In this document: in pieces, positions 9,649-22,083 of the stretch
Position numbering within the stretch: the stretch's first letter is position 1
Layout: each line of letters opens with the position of its first letter
NCBI GenBank assembly: GCA_963555705.1
Contig: OY743168.1
Location: forward strand, 96,946,925 to 97,010,924
Reading direction: 5' to 3'
DNA length: 64,000 bases
From: Ligustrum vulgare
Taxonomy: Eukaryota; Streptophyta; Magnoliopsida; Lamiales; Oleaceae
Program-made: the position numbers and the translations under genes
Notes under the pieces: model-generated
Databases searched by the model: none
Told to the model about the DNA's origin: nothing
The model's input: the letters and a program-made list of their open reading frames with translations, nothing else

Positions 9649-12600
9649 ACGACCAACGCAATTTGCAAAAAGTCTAGCTCTAGACTATAAATTAAGCGTT
9701 TGCTGGGAGGCAACCCAATTTTTTCTAACCCCTTTTCTTTAGTTATTTTGTTTATTTGCTTTTGAGTTATTTATTTGCTTATTAGTTTTTTTTTAGTTAC
9801 TAGACATTTCATTTAGGAGCATTAGGATGTTTAGAATGCATGCATTTAGTTGTGATGTGTTCTAAGTACTTCTAGTATTCTAGGGTGATTGTTTTAGCAT
9901 CTTTAGTTTTCATTGCATTAGTATTTGTTTTGATGCTTTACATTGCATTATAGGATCATTAGCATGTTTAGAATTCACATTTTGACATGATAGTGGCATT
10001 GAAAATTTCATTACACCTATTTTGCATGTTTTAGCATTTTTAGGATCTACTTACTTTCTATTTGTTTTATTGTTAATCATCACAATCTTCCACTTGATCA
10101 ACTAGCTTAGAACATGTGCATATAGTTTAGAAGTTGGTTGCATGCATTTGAAAGCATTTAGGGGTCCAAAACGGGGTCCAAAACTCAACTTTTGAAAAAT
10201 CACAGGCCTCTGCCAAAAGCTACCGTGCGGTCGCACGGTTATAAATTGGACAGAACCAGCAGTTTGATATATATTGCCAAACCTTTCATTTTAACCACTT
10301 CAAACTCGTTTTTCCTCCCCCAAATCGCCCAACATTGAATCCCCAATTGTTCCCCTAAGTTTGCTCATCATTTTAACTTCAATTCATGTGTTGCATTGCT
10401 TCCAAAACATTAAAAATGTAAGAATTTTTCACCAATTTCTATGATTGTGCAAAATTCTTGTGTTCTCCAAATTCTTTGTGAAAATTAAATATTGTGAATT
10501 GATGGTGATGGGTTTAGGCTAGAACTTGGAGTATTGAATTGTGTTTATTAGGTGAAAATTTTTGGCTTAATTCAAGTCTCCAATTTTATGAATTTCTTGA
10601 TTTCTTAATATGCATGTAAGGTGTTTGATTAAATGTTTCAATGAGATTTTTGTTGAGTTTTGGAAAATCTTTTTGGATGATCACCCTCACTACATGTTAA
10701 ACATCATTTGTGCATCGTCCATTCATTGTTTACACTGATTTAAGGCATAGAACTCAACATGAACATCTTTGCACTACAAAGCACTTCATTGCAAGGCATC
10801 ACAGCACCACTGCACCTGTTTTCAGCTTCACTGCATCTACTTAGTCACATCTTTTCATGACCCAAATGAACTTCAAACTTGCTGAATTTTTGATATGTTA
10901 TAGACCGAGTTATATATTTTCATATGCCCGGGACATGTCTCAGGAAATTTTCACTTTTTCGAAGCGATGTCAAGGGCTGAAAATTAGTGGTCAACCACTT
11001 TTCAAAAATTTCAAAATTTTTCTAAGTCCTAGTTTGGGTGTGTTGTGTTGATTTTCTTTAGTTCCTATGTAATAATTATGCTTCTAATGATCATTAATGT
11101 TTATTTGCAAGGAACATATCATCATGGGACAATTCACGCCAAACATGGAAAAGGAAGTAAAGGGGTCATTTCATCCAACAAAACATTCAAGTCAAAGCTT
11201 CAAAAATGGGAACACCAACTCTCCAAACCCGGGAAGTACATTAACCCTTCTTGTTATTTCTGTGTTTATTTTCTTTATATGTTTTGAATACATTGAGGAC
11301 AATGTATGATTCTAGCTTGGGGGTGGGCTCATTCATGTGCTTCATGTACACATTCATTCGATTTTGGGCAGAAAATTCAAAAAAAATTGAAAAATGTGAA
11401 AAAAAATCATAAAAAGTGAAAATTTTGAAATATTTTGTTAACTTATTTATTTCTTATGACATGATTTAAATTGACCTTTGTGCTTTAGTTAGAAAATTGG
11501 ACAACATACGAACTAAATTTTTCTAAACATTCATCCATGTAAGACTTTAATCAAATTAGAGCACATAGCCAATTTCAAGTAATGACTTGTGTAAGGAGAT
11601 GCTTGATATTTGTGGGGGTAAACTTGTGCACTTTGAACATAGAACTGACTGTAAAATCCCAAACCTTTAGAAATTTAGATCCCGACCTGAAATGTAGAAC
11701 CAAACTGCTCAAGAAGAAGTTTGGGGGTGGGAAGGTTAGATCGAGTGTGCATTGGTAGATTGAGAATTTGAAGTTTTAATTTTACATCTATAGTGTAAGG
11801 GATTTCGATCAACAAGTATAAACCATAAAAACCAGCATAAAAACAGAAAAATGCTGAAGGTCTTATTCCGCTCTTCAAATGCCTTTTTGACTCGAGCAAG
11901 TAAGTCTGAGGGATTCTCTGAATCTGGTACCCTAAAATCAACTGAGTTGGGAGCTTCCGACCTAAAGCTCGCTACAGGGGTCAACTAGAAAGCAAGTACG
12001 GAGAGTGGACTTATACATAAGACACAAAAACATCTTTAACTTTTTTGTTTAAGCCTTTATGACTCGGGTAATTAAGTCTGAGGGGTTCTTTGAACCTGGT
12101 ACCCTAAGCTCAACTGAGTAGGGAGCTACCGACCTAAAGCTCGCTACAGGGGTCATATAGAAAGCAAGTATGAAAAGTATTGCACAAAGATGGTAAAAGA
12201 TAAGGACATTAAAAGAAAAAGTCGTCCAAATAAAAGAAAAAATGAATAAAATGGTATAAGCTTTGTTGATTGAAATTCCTAACACTTTGTTAATTATTCC
12301 TGGTCTGTCGTGCATACTTGTCTAGTCCTAACTGCCTTGTGTGGAAAAATGCAATATATACATGTTTAGAAACCACATCAATAGGAAAGACCTCGGGATA
12401 TGAGAGAAAAGCAGTAAGGTTGTGATCATCCATGAGAGGGTAAGGAAAATCAAAAGAAAATCATTGTTGACCACATGGGATTCAGGCTTACTCTTGCATA
12501 AAAAGTCACACATTTTCAAGTTTATTTTTGCATAAGTTTGAATCTGATTTTGGCTATTCACACACACACAATGAAGTTGAGCATCGGATGAATGAAAATA

Positions 12601-12772
12601 TTTTATGTTGTTCATATTTCTTTTTCTAAAGTGAATCGTCAATTTGGATTGTTGAAGCACATGGTAAATAAGTTGACAAAAGCAAAAACATTTTTTAATT
12701 TGCATTTTTAATTTTATAGTTTATTTTTATTTTTTTGTTCGAGGACGAACAATAGTTCTAGTTTGGGGGTGT
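9649..12772 (+). other. Non-coding 3' part of element A, unit 2
   Basis: This is a copy of 3943-7066, with the near-palindrome near 10222, the paired direct repeats at about 11889-11983 and 12061-12155, and the PPT ending at 12772. I see no further gene in it. Confidence 0.8.
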
Positions 12773-14472
12773 TGATAAGTGTATTTTATACACTTATTTC
12801 TATCCTAAAAGTATTAATTTATATGTTTGTTTTAGGATATTTGCTATTTATTTTGTGTTATTTGTTTATATTTCAGAAATAATTCCAAAGTCGAGAAAAC
12901 AATGAAATTGGAGCAAAAACAATCAAATTGGATGATAAAAGAACTAAAGTATGCAAATCAAGAATGGATGAAGTAGATCAAGGGCTAAATTGAAAGAAAA
13001 GTCAAAGAAAGAACCAAATTGGTAGATTTCAGAAGTTCAAGGACCAAATTGCAAATATTCAATAGTTGATTCGGATCAAGATAAGATACTTGAGGACTTT
13101 TAGGAGTCAATTGGGTGCAATTAGAAGTCAAAAAGGAATGAAATATGGTAAGAATATTACCATAAATTCATTCCAATCACACAAGATTTTCGGGCAGATT
13201 TTTAATCAGATTTGAAAGCTAATTTCGGGGCAGTAAACATTCGAATTGGGAAAATACTATTTCAGGAAGAATTGTATCCCTTTACGTTATCTTTCTAACT
13301 GACTTTGAAGCACCTCAATCGGATAATTTAATAGAAAGATATGATCAAAATACTAAATGCTGTGCAATAAAAGGATGAGGACTAAATTGCTGAAATTTAA
13401 AGAAGAAAACTGTAGCTGCCGGTATAACCGTGCGGCCGCACGGTAAAAAAAATCAGCGACTGATGTTTACCTGCAGAGTCATGCGACCGCGTGTTTTTGA
13501 ACCGTGCGGCCGCACGGTAGTCCCGACTGGGCCTCAACTGGGCTTTTTACGCGGAATTCAGCAATTTCCTCCACAATTAACCTAATTCTCATGAACATCT
13601 ATAAATACCAGACCTAAGGCACGAAATTAGGGGTTCCCAACTTGCTAAATTCATGCCAAAACGCTGTCGAAGTTCCGAGGGATCCAAACCACGCCAAGAT
13701 CAAGATTGAAGATATAATTGCAAGGAGATGAATTGGGTTACATCTTTTCATATCTTTTGTTATTTATTTTCTATTATGTTTCTAGGCTAGGTTAATTGTG
13801 TTGGAATTGTGATGAAATTTTAATTTCTTGACTCCATATTTTAATTTATTATTTAATTTATGCAATTCATGATTTTGAGCAATTGAATTATGCTTTTTCT
13901 ATCATGCAATTACTTGATCACTAGTTGTATGATTTTAGGTTGTGATTTCTTAAGTTCGAAAGATTAGGATTTCATTAGACTTGTTTCGATTGCCACAAAG
14001 TCCGATAGGGGATAGAAATATACCCCTATGCTTTGTGTTATCTGCTATAATATTCATAGTTATTTTAATGTTTTCTTGCACATTCGTATTCAACATAGAA
14101 ATATAGTTGGGTCGTGTGTAGGAATAGACGTTATTGTTTGTCCGAAAGGAAGTTTTAACAACATTAGGAATATGGATTTTCAAAACCCGTGAATTGTATT
14201 TAAATAATTGGTTAAGATATGGATGATAGAGTCAAAATGGATTCATAATTCTAACGCATTTATTTTCATTCGTTTAAAATCAAATTTGTCAATTTTTTAG
14301 TTTAATCTTCATTTTAATTTTCAAAATCAAAATTTTCAAACTCAAACAATTTCTAGTTCCGGTTAAGGTAGTAGTCTAAAATACGATTTAAAACAATCTC
14401 TGTGGGAACAATATTCGGACTTAAAATCCACTTTATTACTTGCGCGACCCGTACACTTGCGGAGCGTCGTCA
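12773..14472 (+). repeat. Element A LTR 3
   Basis: It appears identical to LTR 2 by eye. The same two 18-bp palindromes are present. Confidence 0.93.
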
Positions 14473-14658
14473 AGTTTTTGGCGCCGTTGCCGGGGATTGT
14501 AGTTTAAATTTATTCTTAGATTACTTTCACTAATTCTGACTTTTTACTGCTTTATTTTTATGTTTATTTTTAGTTTATTTCTGTTATTTTTAGTTTCTTT
14601 TTAGTTCGTTCACTATTTGCCATGTTTTCTTCTTAGGTCTTGATACTCAACATTCGAG

Positions 14659-15354
14659 ATGGCTGTGGTTGACTTCAACGCAATGTCTGTACGTGATTTT
14701 CTCATAAGGGAACAACTATTGATAGCTCAAGGAGTTGAAGAGGATGATATGCTAGTAGCAGATTTTATCATAGGAGAGCGACTACGAGATTTAAAAGCCA
14801 AATATGAAGTTAATGAAGCTATCCTGGATACATTACCTGCTTCATTATTTGTCTCACTCTCAACTAAATTTGATGTGCTTGATTTGCCATGTGAGGTATT
14901 TCTTTTGCCAAGCGTAAATGAACATCAATTAAGGGAATCACCTCTACCGGGCTTTCAACAAACAGACCAAGAGGAAAATAATTGTCATGAAGATGCCACT
15001 GTCTCATTGTCAACAATTCAGGATCTGGACATCAAGCTCAATGAAAACTCAATCAAAGAAGAAAATCATATGGAAATAGAGGAGTTGATCACAATAAGGG
15101 AAACAAAAACAGAGACATTGAAAGATGCAGACTGTACCATGCAATCCTCCAACTCCATTGACTACGCAATAATTGATTTCGTCATTGGCACAGACGAGAT
15201 GATTGAAGTTTATGTATTGAAGTTTGAATTAATTTGTGACATCAAGATACATGACATAGGCAAAGCGAGCTTTTGGAGTAGGAATGAAAATTGGTACAAG
15301 TTCAACCGACACAAGCAAAGAAGGTCATCAAAAGCCTTGTTTAAAGTTCCTTGA
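14659..15354 (+). CDS. 231-aa protein of element A, unit 3 (unknown)
   Basis: Identical in protein sequence to unit 2 and intact. It has no recognisable domain. Confidence 0.6.
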   Translation: MAVVDFNAMSVRDFLIREQLLIAQGVEEDDMLVADFIIGERLRDLKAKYEVNEAILDTLPASLFVSLSTKFDVLDLPCEVFLLPSVNEHQLRESPLPGFQQTDQEENNCHEDATVSLSTIQDLDIKLNENSIKEENHMEIEELITIRETKTETLKDADCTMQSSNSIDYAIIDFVIGTDEMIEVYVLKFELICDIKIHDIGKASFWSRNENWYKFNRHKQRRSSKALFKVP

Positions 15355-18300
15355 ACGACCAACGCAATTTGCAAAAAGTCTAGCTCTAGACTATAAATTA
15401 AGCGTTTGCTGGGAGGCAACCCAATTTTTTCTAACCCCTTTTCTTTAGTTATTTTGTTTATTTGCTTTTGAGTTATTTATTTGCTTATTAGTTTTTTTTT
15501 AGTTACTAGACATTTCATTTAGGAGCATTAGGATGTTTAGAATGCATGCATTTAGTTGTGATGTGTTCTAAGTACTTCTAGTATTCTAGGGTGATTGTTT
15601 TAGCATCTTTAGTTTTCATTGCATTAGTATTTGTTTTGATGCTTTACATTGCATTATAGGATCATTAGCATGTTTAGAATTCACATTTTGACATGATAGT
15701 GGCATTGAAAATTTCATTACACCTATTTTGCATGTTTTAGCATTTTTAGGATCTACTTACTTTCTATTTGTTTTATTGTTAATCATCACAATCTTCCACT
15801 TGATCAACTAGCTTAGAACATGTGCATATAGTTTAGAAGTTGGTTGCATGCATTTGAAAGCATTTAGGGGTCCAAAACGGGGTCCAAAACTCAACTTTTG
15901 AAAAATCACAGGCCTCTGCCAAAAGCTACCGTGCGGTCGCACGGTTATAAATTGGACAGAACCAGCAGTTTGATATATATTGCCAAACCTTTCATTTTAA
16001 CCACTTCAAACTCGTTTTTCCTCCCCCAAATCGCCCAACATTGAATCCCCAATTGTTCCCCTAAGTTTGCTCATCATTTTAACTTCAATTCATGTGTTGC
16101 ATTGCTTCCAAAACATTAAAAATGTAAGAATTTTTCACCAATTTCTATGATTGTGCAAAATTCTTGTGTTCTCCAAATTCTTTGTGAAAATTAGATATTG
16201 TGAATTGATGGTGATGGGTTTAGGCTAGAACTTGGAGTATTGAATTGTGTTTATTAGGTGAAAATTTTTGGCTTAATTCAAGTCTCCAATTTTATGAATT
16301 TCTTGATTTCTTAATATGCATGTAAGGTGTTTGATTAAATGTTTCAATGAGATTTTTGTTGAGTTTTGGAAAATCTTTTTGGATGATCACCCTCACTACA
16401 TGTTAAACATCATTTGTGCATCGTCCATTCATTGTTTACACTGATTTAAGGCATAGAACTCAACATGAACATCTTTGCACTACAAAGCACTTCATTGCAA
16501 GGCATCACAGCACCACTGCACCTGTTTTCAGCTTCACTGCATCTACTTAGTCACATCTTTTCATGACCCAAATGAACTTCAAACTTGCTGAATTTTTGAT
16601 ATGTTATAGACCGAGTTATATATTTTCATATGCCCGGGACATGTCTCAGGAAATTTTCACTTTTTCGAAGCGATGTCAAGGGCTGAAAATTAGTGGTCAA
16701 CCACTTTTCAAAAATTTCAAAATTTTTCTAAGTCCTAGTTTGGGTGTGTTGTGTTGATTTTCTTTAGTTCCTATGTAATAATTATGCTTCTAATGATCAT
16801 TAATGTTTATTTGCAAGGAACATATCATCATGGGACAATTCACGCCAAACATGGAAAAGGAAGTAAAGGGGTCATTTCATCCAACAAAACATTCAAGTCA
16901 AAGCTTCAAAAATGGGAACACCAACTCTCCAAACCCGGGAAGTACATTAACCCTTCTTGTTATTTCTGTGTTTATTTTCTTTATATGTTTTGAATACATT
17001 GAGGACAATGTATGATTCTAGCTTGGGGGTGGGCTCATTCATGTGCTTCATGTACACATTCATTCGATTTTGGGCAGAAAATTCAAAAAAAATTGAAAAA
17101 TGTGAAAAAAAATCATAAAAAGTGAAAATTTTGAAATATTTTGTTAACTTATTTATTTCTTATGACATGATTTAAATTGACCTTTGTGCTTTAGTTAGAA
17201 AATTGGACAACATACGAACTAAATTTTTCTAAACATTCATCCATGTAAGACTTTAATCAAATTAGAGCACATAGCCAATTTCAAGTAATGACTTGTGTAA
17301 GGAGATGCTTGATATTTGTGGGGGTAAACTTGTGCACTTTGAACATAGAACTGACTGTAAAATCCCAAACCTTTAGAAATTTAGATCCCGACCTGAAATG
17401 TAGAACCAAACTGCTCAAGAAGAAGTTTGGGGGTGGGAAGGTTAGATCGAGTGTGCATTGGTAGATTGAGAATTTGAAGTTTTAATTTTACATCTATAGT
17501 GTAAGGGATTTCGATCAACAAGTATAAACCATAAAAACCAGCATAAAAACAGAAAAATGCTGAAGGTCTTATTCCGCTCTTCAAATGCCTTTTTGACTCG
17601 AGCAAGTAAGTCTGAGGGATTCTCTGAATCTGGTACCCTAAAATCAACTGAGTTGGGAGCTTCCGACCTAAAGCTCGCTACAGGGGTCAACTAGAAAGCA
17701 AGTACGGAGAGTGGACTTATACATAAGACACAAAAACATCTTTAACTTTTTTGTTTAAGCCTTTATGACTCGGGTAATTAAGTCTGAGGGGTTCTTTGAA
17801 CCTGGTACCCTAAGCTCAACTGAGTAGGGAGCTACCGACCTAAAGCTCGCTACAGGGGTCATATAGAAAGCAAGTATGAAAAGTATTGCACAAAGATGGT
17901 AAAAGATAAGGACATTAAAAGAAAAAGTCGTCCAAATAAAAGAAAAAATGAATAAAATGGTATAAGCTTTGTTGATTGAAATTCCTAACACTTTGTTAAT
18001 TATTCCTGGTCTGTCGTGCATACTTGTCTAGTCCTAACTGCCTTGTGTGGAAAAATGCAATATATACATGTTTAGAAACCACATCAATAGGAAAGACCTC
18101 GGGATATGAGAGAAAAGCAGTAAGGTTGTGATCATCCATGAGAGGGTAAGGAAAATCAAAAGAAAATCATTGTTGACCACATGGGATTCAGGCTTACTCT
18201 TGCATAAAAAGTCACACATTTTCAAGTTTATTTTTACATAAGTTTGAATCTGATTTTGGCTATTCACACACACACAATGAAGTTGAGCATCGGATGAATG

Positions 18301-18478
18301 AAAATATTTTATGTTGTTCATATTTCTTTTTCTAAAGTGAATCGTCAATTTGGATTGTTGAAGCACATGGTAAATAAGTTGACAAAAGTAAAAACATTTT
18401 TTAATTTGCATTTTTAATTTTATAGTTTATTTTTATTTTTTTGTTCGAGGACGAACAATAGTTCTAGTTTGGGGGTGT
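15355..18478 (+). other. Non-coding 3' part of element A, unit 3
   Basis: A copy of the corresponding parts of units 1 and 2, with about three private substitutions (near 16194, 18236 and 18390). The paired repeats lie near 17595-17689 and 17767-17861. Confidence 0.8.
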
Positions 18479-20169
18479 TGATAAGTGTATTTTATACACT
18501 TATTTCTATCCTAAAAGTATTAATTTATATGTTTGTTTTAGGATATTTGGTATTTATTTTGTGTTATTTGTTTATATTTCAGAAATAATTCCAAAGTCGA
18601 GAAAACAATGAAATTGGAGCAAAAACAAGCAAATTGGATGATAAAAGAACTAAAGTATGCAAATCAAGAATGGATGAAGTAGATCAAGGGCTAAATTGAA
18701 AGAAAAGTCAAAGAAAGAACCAAATTGGTAGATTTCAGAAGTTCAAGGACCAAATTGCAAATATTCAATAGTTGATTCGGATCAAGATAAGATACTTGAG
18801 GACTTTTAGGAGTCAATTGGGTGCAATTATAAGTCAAAAAGGAATGAAATATGGTAAGAATATTACCATAAATTCATTCCAATCACACAAGATTTTCGGG
18901 CAGATTTTTAATCAGATTTGAAAGCTAATTTCGGGGCAGTAAACATTCGAATTGGGAAAATACTATTTCAGGAAGAATTGTATCCCTTTACGTTATCTTT
19001 CTAACTGACTTTGAAGCACCTCAATCGGATAATTTAATAGAAAGATATGATCAAAATACTAAATGCTGTGCAATAAAAGGATGATGACTAAATTGCTGAA
19101 ATTTAAAGAAGAAAACTGTAGCTGCCGGTATAACCGTGCGGCCGCACGGTTAAAAAAATCAGCGACTGATGTTTACCTGCAGAGTCATGCGACCGCGTGT
19201 TTTTGAACCGTGCGGCCGCACGGTAGTCCCGACTGGGCCTCAACTGGGCTTTTTACGCGGAATTCAGCAATTTCCTCCACAATTAACCTAATTCTCATGA
19301 ACATCTATAAATACCAGACCTAAGGCACGAAATTAGGGGTTCCCAACTTGCTAAATTCATGCCAAAACGCTGTCGAAGTTCCGAGGGATCCAAACCACGC
19401 CAAGATCAAGATTGAAGATATAATTGCAAGGAGATGAATTGGGTTACATCTTTTCATATCTTTTGTTATTTATTTTCTATTATGTTTCTAGGCTAGGTTA
19501 ATTGTGTTGGAATTGTGATGAAATTTTAATTTCTTGACTCCATATTTTAATTTATTATTTAATTTATGCAATTCATGATTTTGAGCAATTGAATTATGCT
19601 TTTTCTATCATGCAATTACTTGATCACTAGTTGTATGATTTTAGGTTGTGATTTCTTAAGTTCGAAAGATTAGGATTTCATTACGATTGCCACAAAGTCC
19701 GATAGGGGATAGAAATATACCCCTATGCTTTGTGTTATCTGCTATAATATTCATAGTTATTTTAATGCTTTCTTGCACATTCGTATTCAACATAGAAATA
19801 TAGTTGGGTCGTGTGTAGGAATAGACGTTATTGTTTGTCCGAAAGGAAGTTTTAACAACATTAGGAATATGGATTTTCAAAACCCGTGAATTGTATTTAA
19901 ATAATTGGTTAAGATATGGATGATAGAGTCAAAATGGATTCATAATTCTAACGCATTTATTTTCATTCGTTTAAAATCAAATTTGTCAATTTTTTAGTTT
20001 AATCTTCATTTTAATTTTCAAAATCAAAATTTTCAAACTCAAACAATTTCTAGTTCCGGTTAAGGTAGTAGTCTAAAATACGATTTAAAACAATCTCTGT
20101 GGGAACGATATTCGGACTTAAAATCCACTTTATTACTTGCGCGACCCGTACACTTGCGGAGCGTCGTCA
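18479..20169 (+). repeat. Element A LTR 4 (terminal, most diverged)
   Basis: It is 1691 bp because of a 9-bp deletion near 19684, and it carries about seven private substitutions. It ends GTCGTCA and is followed at once by the ATCAC duplication (20170-20174). No PBS follows, so this is the true 3' end of the array. Confidence 0.93.
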
Positions 20170-20174
20170 ATCAC

Positions 20175-20496
20175 TAATATGGAGAATTCGCGATCGCGAC
20201 ATGGAGTTTCACTGCGCGATTCACCATCTTTTTCTTGGCCTTCAAGTCAGTCCTCTAGTCTTATTTATGAAGTGTATCTCCAACTATTGATTTGATCAAT
20301 TTGACCCTAGAACTTCTGTTTCTCTTCAATTTTCCTACTTTTGACCTTTATTTCCCGTAATTGCTTCCTTGTTCATCTTTTTGACTAAAATCTGAAATAA
20401 CAGCAATTAAACGCAATTTAGGTAGAATAAATTCATAAATCAACACGATAAATTCTCATTTTGGCATATCCCCAAGTGTATAAAATACACCTATCA
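20175..20496 (-). repeat. 3' LTR of element B, proximal part
   Basis: This is the continuation of 236-1360 beyond the inserted array. On the minus strand the LTR begins TGATAGGTGTATTTTATACA, close to the start of element A's LTR. It contains a second 12-bp palindrome TCGCGATCGCGA at 20188-20199. Confidence 0.88.
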
Positions 20497-20513
20497 AATA
20501 CCCCAAAACTTGA
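20497..20513 (-). other. Polypurine tract of element B
   Basis: Read on the minus strand it is TCAAGTTTTGGGGTATT, directly before the LTR start. Just upstream is GTTCGAGGATGAA, the counterpart of the GTTCGAGGACGAAC hairpin before the PPT of element A. Confidence 0.8.
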
Positions 20514-21878
20514 ATTATTTTTCATCCTCGAACAATGGATAATGGCTTACAAAATCAAATAGACAAGAGATAAAATATTTTTGTTGTGTCAACATGCTTA
20601 CCATATGCCTCCATAGTCTAAATCAATTTACGCTCTAAGCAAGAGTTATGAACAACAATGCAAAATAATTTCTAGTTATATCATGCCAGATTTTCAAGTG
20701 TGAATGTGAATAGCCAATGTCAGACGCATACTTATGCAAAAGATGTGCTCAACACTGTGTGGCTCATTATGCATAATCCAGCCCAAACCCCATGTGGTCA
20801 ATCTATGAATTCTAATGACATTCCTTTCAGCGCTCATGGATGATCAACACTTTCTGCTTTTCTCTCACATATCCCAGGTTTCTATCTCTGTGGGTTTTAA
20901 AAAGTTTTTTGCTTTTCCCTCACAAGGTAGTCAGAATCAGAAATATGCGTGCATAACCAATCAAAAATCAGCAGTCCCCAATTCTACAACCTCAACCCCT
21001 ACAGCTCAGTCAAAAAGCTTATACCTTGCAAATATATATATATATATATATATGTATACTTTTTCTTTTGATGGATGACTTTTTCTTTTAATGTCCCTGT
21101 CTTTTACCATCTTTGTGCAGAACTTTTCATACGTACTTTCTATATGACCCCTGTAGCGGGCTTTCAGATCGGAAACTCCCAAACCAGTTGGCTTTAGGGT
21201 ACCAGGTTCAAAGAACCCCTCAGACGTACTTGCCCGAGTCATAAAGGCTTAAACAGAAAAGTTAAAGATGTTACCATGTCTTATGTGTAAGTTCACTCTC
21301 CGTACTTGCTTTCTAATTGACCCCTGTAGCGAGCTTTAGGTCGATGACTCCCAAGCCAGTTGGCTTTAGAGCACCAGGTTTGAAAGACCCCTCGGACTTA
21401 CTTACTCGAGTCAAAAAGGCATTTGAAGAGCGGAATAAGAGCTTCAGCATTTTTCTGTTTTTATGCTGGAAATAGTTTATACCCGTTGACCAAACTGTAA
21501 TGCCTAAAGTGCAAAACCAAGAACAACAAACCTCCAACCCGTCAATACATACAATTTCCAACCATATTACCCCCAAACTTGCCTTTTAGCATGATTGGTT
21601 CTAATTTAGGTGTGGGATATCTTATGATCTAAGTTTAGGGATTTTCAAGTCATTTCTAAGTTCAAATTGCATAAACTCTGCCCTACATGTATTAAACAAA
21701 ATCACACACACAAGCAATTATCCAAAACTGGCTATGTGCGCAGATAGTATGAACCTAGCAAAACATAACTAGTTCAAAAATAAGTTTATGCTTTATTTTT
21801 GTCCAGTTTTTCGAGCCTATGCACAAATTGATTCATACTATTTCCTAGACAATGAGTATGTCAACAAAAATTTTAAAA

Positions 21879-21939
<61 letters not shown>

Positions 21940-22083
21940 CGTTAGTCATCAAATAAAGGACCAAGTAGGGTTTGAAGAATTACAGAATATTAATTAATAC
22001 AAGCCCATAATAACCAATAGAAGGTGAATACAGCCGACAACTTACCCCCAAACTTAAAAATTACATTGCCATCAATGAAACAA
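20514..22083 (-). other. Non-coding 3' region of element B
   Basis: It holds two ~95-bp direct repeats (21145-21240 and 21318-21412) homologous to those of element A and separated by the same 77-bp spacer. It also has TA microsatellites at about 21036-21053 and 21882-21936. Short open frames here run through the repeats and show no coding character. Confidence 0.75.

Larger units (their letters stand above)
1361..20169 (+). mobile_element. Tandem array of LARD-like LTR element A (4 LTRs, 3 internal regions)
   Basis: LTRs at 1361-3060, 7067-8766, 12773-14472 and 18479-20169 alternate with internal regions 3061-7066, 8767-12772 and 14473-18478. The period is exactly 5706 bp. Each internal region starts with a tRNA-Asp-type PBS and ends with a G-rich PPT (AGTTTGGGGGTGT). 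No reverse transcriptase, integrase, protease or recognisable gag is present, only a 231-aa ORF, so the element must depend on another element's enzymes. The single ATCAC duplication around everything shows one integration, followed by unequal LTR-LTR recombination, or integration of a multimer. Confidence 0.95.

Noticed and set aside
1361..20169. Tandemly duplicated host gene family (231-aa ORF three times)
   Set aside because: Each unit has LTRs, PBS and PPT, and the array has a target duplication, so it is a retrotransposon array and not duplicated host genes.
1361..20169. Centromeric or other satellite DNA
   Set aside because: The 5.7-kb unit is an LTR element body plus LTR with element-specific signals. 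There are only three bodies, and both ends are defined by one insertion event.
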